Of a stretch of DNA of 7,630 nt, positions 6,831 through 7,630 are shown piece by piece; position 1 is the first letter of the stretch, and the number at the start of each line of letters is the position of its first letter. The DNA is from Xanthobacteraceae bacterium (GTDB lineage: Bacteria > Pseudomonadota > Alphaproteobacteria > Rhizobiales > Xanthobacteraceae). The notes under the pieces are model-generated. The model was not told the DNA's origin. It saw only the letters and a list, made by a program, of their open reading frames with translations, and ran no database searches. Both the position numbers and the translations under genes were made by a program. Where the stretch lies: contig JASHXX010000261.1 in assembly GCA_030043335.1 (NCBI GenBank), positions 1-7,630 on the forward strand. The letters run 5' to 3'.

Positions 6831-7630
6831 TTACCTGCTTTCCTTGATCGAGGCCAGTATCAGATTGTCGGCGCTCGGCAGGTTCAGGCGCGGCTCGATG
6901 CCGAGCAGCGGCGCAATGCGCGCCACCACCGCGCCGCCGACCGGCACCGCGTTCCAGCCGGAGGTGTTGAAGCCGTGGGTCTCCGGGATCACCTGCGGGT
7001 CGTCGAGCATGATCAGCAGCACGTAGCGCGGCCGATCGGCCGGCAGCACCGCCATGAAGTCGGTCAGCACCTTGGTCTTGGAATAGTGGCCGTTGATCAC
7101 CTTGTCGGCGGTGCCGGTCTTGCCGCCGATGTAGTAGCCGGGCACCTCGGCCTTCTCGGCGGTGCCCTTCTCGACATTGAGCCGCATCAAATAGCGCATC
7201 AGCTCCGACGTCTCCGGCTTGATGACGCGCTTGCCGAGGCTCTGCGCCTCGGCCTCGGTCCGCTTCAGGAAAGTCGGCGGAATGAGGATGCCGCCATTCA
7301 TCAGTGCCGCGACCCCCATCATCGCCTGCAGCGGCGCGACCGAGAGGCCGTGGCCGAAGGCGATGGTGATGGTGTTGAGCTCGCCCCAATGCCGGGGCAC
7401 GATCGGCTCGGCGCTCTCCGGCAACTCGGTGCGCAGGCGGTCAAGCTGGCCGAGCTTTTTCAGGAACGCCTTGTGCGCCTCGACGCCGACCGCGAGCGCG
7501 GCGCGCGCCGCGCCGATATTCGAAGAATAGGTGAAGATCTCGGGGACGGTGAGGACGCGGTTCTGCGGGTGGAAGTCGTGGATGTCGAACTTGCCGAAGC
7601 GCAGCGGCATGCGCGCGTCGAACGAGGATT
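6831..7630 (-). CDS. ftsI: FtsI / penicillin-binding protein 3, septal transpeptidase, C-terminal part
   Basis: Division-specific class B penicillin-binding protein that cross-links septal peptidoglycan from the periplasmic side, partner of FtsW. Only the last 265 residues lie in the window; the reading frame is open to the right edge, so the N-terminal membrane anchor, the dimerisation region and the SxxK active-site serine are outside. Two of the three transpeptidase motifs are visible: SSN (SxN motif) at 7526-7518, within TYSSNIGAA, and KTGT at 7121-7110, within GGKTGTADK. Other family blocks are [33 protein letters not shown] and the near-terminal ETHGF...GWNAVP. An internal ATG at 7610 is not the start, because the preceding codons (SSFDAR) read on in frame as ordinary FtsI sequence. 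The TAA stop lies at 6833-6831, 28 bases before murE. Confidence 0.96.
   Translation of the reverse strand, partial: SSFDARMPLRFGKFDIHDFHPQNRVLTVPEIFTYSSNIGAARAALAVGVEAHKAFLKKLGQLDRLRTELPESAEPIVPRHWGELNTITIAFGHGLSVAPLQAMMGVAALMNGGILIPPTFLKRTEAEAQSLGKRVIKPETSELMRYLMRLNVEKGTAEKAEVPGYYIGGKTGTADKVINGHYSKTKVLTDFMAVLPADRPRYVLLIMLDDPQVIPETHGFNTSGWNAVPVGGAVVARIAPLLGIEPRLNLPSADNLILASIKESR

Noticed and set aside
1..7630. Signs of mobile elements, CRISPR arrays, toxin-antitoxin or defence genes
   Set aside because: No transposase, integrase, regularly spaced repeats, tRNA-like sequence or defence-type domain was seen; nearly all of the window is accounted for by cell-wall and division genes.

Overview
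The window is a stretch of the conserved dcw (division and cell wall) gene cluster, and every gene in it lies on the minus strand. Read in transcription order (right to left) the genes are ftsI (C-terminal part only, running off the right edge), murE, murF, mraY, murD, a small GNAT-family acetyltransferase gene, and ftsW (N-terminal part only, running off the left edge). High GC content, the gene order, the meso-diaminopimelate type MurE and the wording of the FtsI, MraY and MurD sequences point to an alphaproteobacterium, most likely of the order Hyphomicrobiales (Rhizobiales; Bradyrhizobium/Xanthobacteraceae-like). The lineage is an inference from sequence style, not from a search.

Layout: ftsI ends at 6831. 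A 28-base gap leads to murE (6802-5348). murE and murF (5351-3906) overlap by 4 bases as ATGA, 6 bases separate murF from mraY (3899-2814), and 7 bases separate mraY from murD (2806-1409, GTG start). murD overlaps the acetyltransferase gene (1412-942) by 4 bases, again as ATGA. The one sizeable non-coding stretch is 821-941 (121 bases), between the acetyltransferase gene and ftsW (start 820). It carries a degenerate CtrA-like sequence, a GANTC site, a weak inverted repeat and a tandem octamer at the ftsW ribosome binding site.

The genes act together. MurD, MurE and MurF add D-Glu, meso-DAP and D-Ala-D-Ala to UDP-MurNAc-L-Ala in the cytoplasm. MraY moves the finished pentapeptide sugar to undecaprenyl phosphate to make lipid I. 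FtsW polymerises lipid II at the septum and FtsI cross-links the new strands. The odd member is the acetyltransferase, which is not part of the usual murD-ftsW-murG order and sits in the operon as if co-translated with murD. I found no mobile element, CRISPR array, RNA gene or recognisable new multi-gene system. The acetyltransferase and the gap behind it are the only parts that depart from a routine dcw cluster.
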